Shown piece by piece: positions 38,589-39,213 of a stretch of 39,213 bases of DNA (position 1 is the stretch's first letter; each line of letters begins with the position of its first letter). Source of the DNA: Prevotellaceae bacterium (lineage in GTDB: Bacteria > Bacteroidota > Bacteroidia > Bacteroidales > UBA932); NCBI GenBank assembly GCA_031274595.1, contig JAISPX010000050.1, forward strand, positions 1-39,213, written 5' to 3'. A program made the translations under genes and the position numbers. Under the pieces are notes generated by a model. The model saw only the letters and a program-made list of their open reading frames with translations, was not told the DNA's origin and did not search any database.

Positions 38589-38871
38589 GAAATTCCCCTC
38601 TGTGGAGGGGTGTCCGCAGGACGGGGTGGTTTTCTTAAATGAAGAATGAAAAATGAAAAGTGAAGAATTATATAATGATAAATGATTTAATGGTTAATGA
38701 TAAATACAACGCCGTCATTGCGGGAGCGAGAAAAGAAATTCCCCTCCTGCGGAGGGGTGCCCGAAGGGCGGGGTGGTTTTCTTAAATGAAGAATGAAAAA
38801 TGAAAAGTGAAAAATTATATAATGATAAATGATTTAATGGTTAATGATAAATACAACGCCGTCATTGCGGG
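38589..38871. repeat. Near-perfect direct repeat pair (38589-38724 and 38735-38871) separated by 10 bp
   Basis: Both copies run GAAATTCCCCTC...GGGGTGGTTTTCTTAAATGAAGAATGAAAAATGAAAAGTGA...TACAACGCCGTCATTGCGGG. Confidence 0.93.
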
Positions 38872-38992
38872 CTTGACCCGCAATCTCTTGAAAAATGGGA
38901 TTCTTGGCAAGCCAAGCGAACAAAGTTCGATAACTGACTTTCGTCAGAATGACGAACAAAACCGCCGTCATTGCGGGCTTGACCCGCAATCT
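38858..38992. repeat. Two copies of a REP-like palindromic repeat CCGTCATTGCGGGCTTGACCCGCAATCT
   Basis: Copies at 38859-38886 and 38965-38992; each contains TTGCGGG-CTTGA-CCCGCAA (7-bp stem). Confidence 0.85.
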
Positions 38993-39177
38993 GGGAATGA
39001 AAAGTGAAGAATGAAAAATGAAAAAATAATAGTAAATCGTAAATAACAAAATCGTAAATAACAAACCACTTTCAACTTTACAAACTTTCAACTAAAAAAA
39101 ATACCCAAATAATAAAGAATTTTAACACTTTCAAAAAAAATTTTGTCCCATAATTTACATTATGTTAACTTTCGGCG

Positions 39178-39208
39178 CAAAGTTAATCTAATTTTCAATA
39201 AGTTGCAA
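39178..39208 (-). promoter_or_regulatory. Leftward Bacteroidetes-type promoter at the window edge (TTG - 20 bp - TAACTTTG)
   Basis: Minus strand TTGCAACTTATTGAAAATTAGATTAACTTTG. Confidence 0.4.
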
Positions 39209-39213
39209 ATTTT

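Noticed and set aside
38409-38642. 77-aa plus-strand ORF
   Set aside because: Its C-terminal half is translated REP-like repeat (RRLRFAPPTVNE.../CGGVSAGRGG).
1-39213. tRNA, rRNA, parS, retron, DGR or phage-defence loci
   Set aside because: No cloverleaf or rRNA signatures, no canonical parS-like TGTTCCACGTGGAACA, no reverse transcriptase, nuclease or helicase gene clusters seen in the ORF track.

Overview
The window looks like a Bacteroidetes (Bacteroidales-like) chromosome segment. It is AT-rich, has TAnnTTTG-type promoters, and carries mostly housekeeping genes. From left to right: (1) the end of an IS4-like element cut off by the window edge; (2) an RseC-Rnf operon (RseC, rnfB, C, D, G, E, A on the minus strand); (3) an internally deleted IS4-like remnant in inverted orientation; (4) two OmpH/Skp proteins, BamA, UppS, a DUF6089-like protein and NAD kinase (minus); (5) pdxJ and metF (plus); (6) a 4-TM-duplication membrane protein; (7) a beta-barrel protein, LysM lytic transglycosylase, DUF5683, ParB, ParA and a TonB-like protein (minus); (8) a small lipoprotein, an HU-like protein and a ComM/YifB ATPase; (9) an S41 peptidase and a putative HExxH metallopeptidase; (10) ung, DUF2156, GNAT, queD and polA; (11) a ClC channel with CBS domains; (12) an ECF sigma factor, small membrane protein and ferredoxin cluster; (13) a repeat-rich right edge. 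The most interesting signal is an undescribed-looking leader element present twice, at about 15.10-15.48 kb and 22.86-23.10 kb. Each copy has a Bacteroidetes promoter with the same 20-bp spacer, a 5' hairpin domain with compensatory changes between copies, a variable middle domain (very long nested stem in copy 1), and a 42-nt 3' block (36/42 identical by eye) containing a conserved micro-ORF (MPKxDLxQGVG) just upstream of unrelated exported or membrane-protein genes. A second theme is three sequence-unrelated intergenic tandem arrays that share a 21-22 bp period and internal dyad symmetry. All family calls are from reading the sequence; no database search was run.
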